A stretch of DNA of 64,000 nt from Chitinophagales bacterium (GTDB lineage Bacteria > Bacteroidota > Bacteroidia > Chitinophagales > Chitinophagaceae). The notes under the pieces were generated by a model that saw nothing but the letters and a program-made list of their open reading frames with translations, ran no database searches and was not told where the DNA came from. The stretch lies in assembly GCA_015655015.1 (NCBI GenBank), contig JAATFV010000038.1, positions 50,702 to 114,701 on the forward strand, in the 5' to 3' direction. The translations under genes and the position numbers were made by a program. Below, piece after piece: positions 63,847 to 64,000 of the stretch. Position 1 is the stretch's first letter. Each line of letters opens with the position of its first letter.

Positions 63847-64000
63847 TTATACCACCAGCGTGTAATTCCTTAACACGGTATCAATTTCTTCCAGCTTGAA
63901 AGGCTTGGAAATATAATGGTTCATGCCGGCTTCCAGGCATTTTTCCCGGTCTCCTTTCATAGCGTCGGCTGTCAGGGCTACAATGGGAATATTACAATAA
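63847..64000 (-). CDS. 3' end of a response-regulator receiver domain (partial)
   Basis: The minus strand enters at the window edge with an open frame ending at 63847-63849. The 50 visible residues, [20 protein letters not shown] followed by [12 protein letters not shown] and [16 protein letters not shown], are the last third of a receiver domain: the conserved Thr of ALTAD and the Lys of SKPF are present. Such a C-terminal position is typical of hybrid sensor histidine kinases, of which the rest would lie to the right of the window. It is convergent with the small exported protein. Confidence 0.85.
   Translation of the reverse strand, partial: YCNIPIVALTADAMKGDREKCLEAGMNHYISKPFKLEEIDTVLRNYTLVV

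Overview
The window looks like chromosome from a member of the Bacteroidota, most probably close to the Chitinophagaceae. Supporting signs are a type IX secretion (T9SS) C-terminal sorting domain, an IPExxxVDY-family protein, a PadR/PspC pair, a large outer-membrane beta-barrel protein with a carboxypeptidase-like N-terminus, promoters of the TTG/TAnnTTTG kind, and little sign of Shine-Dalgarno sequences. The genus is an inference; no rRNA gene is present.

Region 1-6.6 kb resembles an origin of replication. Bases 1-775 carry no gene but hold five 8-of-9 matches to the DnaA box, a four-unit DnaA-trio (730-741) and an AT-only tract running into nadA. Two parS-like sites (3881-3896, 4891-4906) flank the upstream region of mnmG, a gene often found near oriC. 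Housekeeping genes follow: nadA, mnmG, ybeY, feoA, nadD and an MmcQ/YjbR protein. NAD synthesis is represented twice (nadA, nadD), and feoA is 31 kb from feoB.

Region 7-25.9 kb holds a chromate transporter, a DEAD-box RNA helicase, a cytoplasmic GH63/MGH1-like glycosidase, a glycine-rich T9SS cargo protein, and a minus-strand run with a methyltransferase and a three-gene SMC operon of the Wadjet/MksBEF type (JetA, JetB and JetC homologues, no JetD nuclease). A GH20 hexosaminidase, a YhcH/YjgK sugar-binding-type protein and a GreA-like protein follow.

Region 25.9-29.0 kb is a patch of transfer and decay: a deleted and frameshifted fic gene, a 2.2-kb element bounded by tRNA-Phe and a partial copy of its 3' half, two unrecognised AT-rich genes inside it, and a frameshifted tyrosine-recombinase remnant next to the tRNA.

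Region 29-57 kb is mostly core metabolism and information processing: recQ, a kpsF/manC-like pair for sugar-nucleotide supply, a PolB-like exonuclease, an aminotransferase, a HAD phosphatase, feoB, comB, gcvT, padR-pspC, asnS, rho with a long disordered insert, pterin dehydratase, an M28 peptidase operon and a SWIM-SNF2 helicase. Two copies of a covarying hairpin repeat lie in this part. Region 57-64 kb holds the outer-membrane barrel protein, an MBOAT/SGNH pair for acylation of an exported glycan, a small secreted protein, and the 3' end of a response-regulator gene cut by the window edge.
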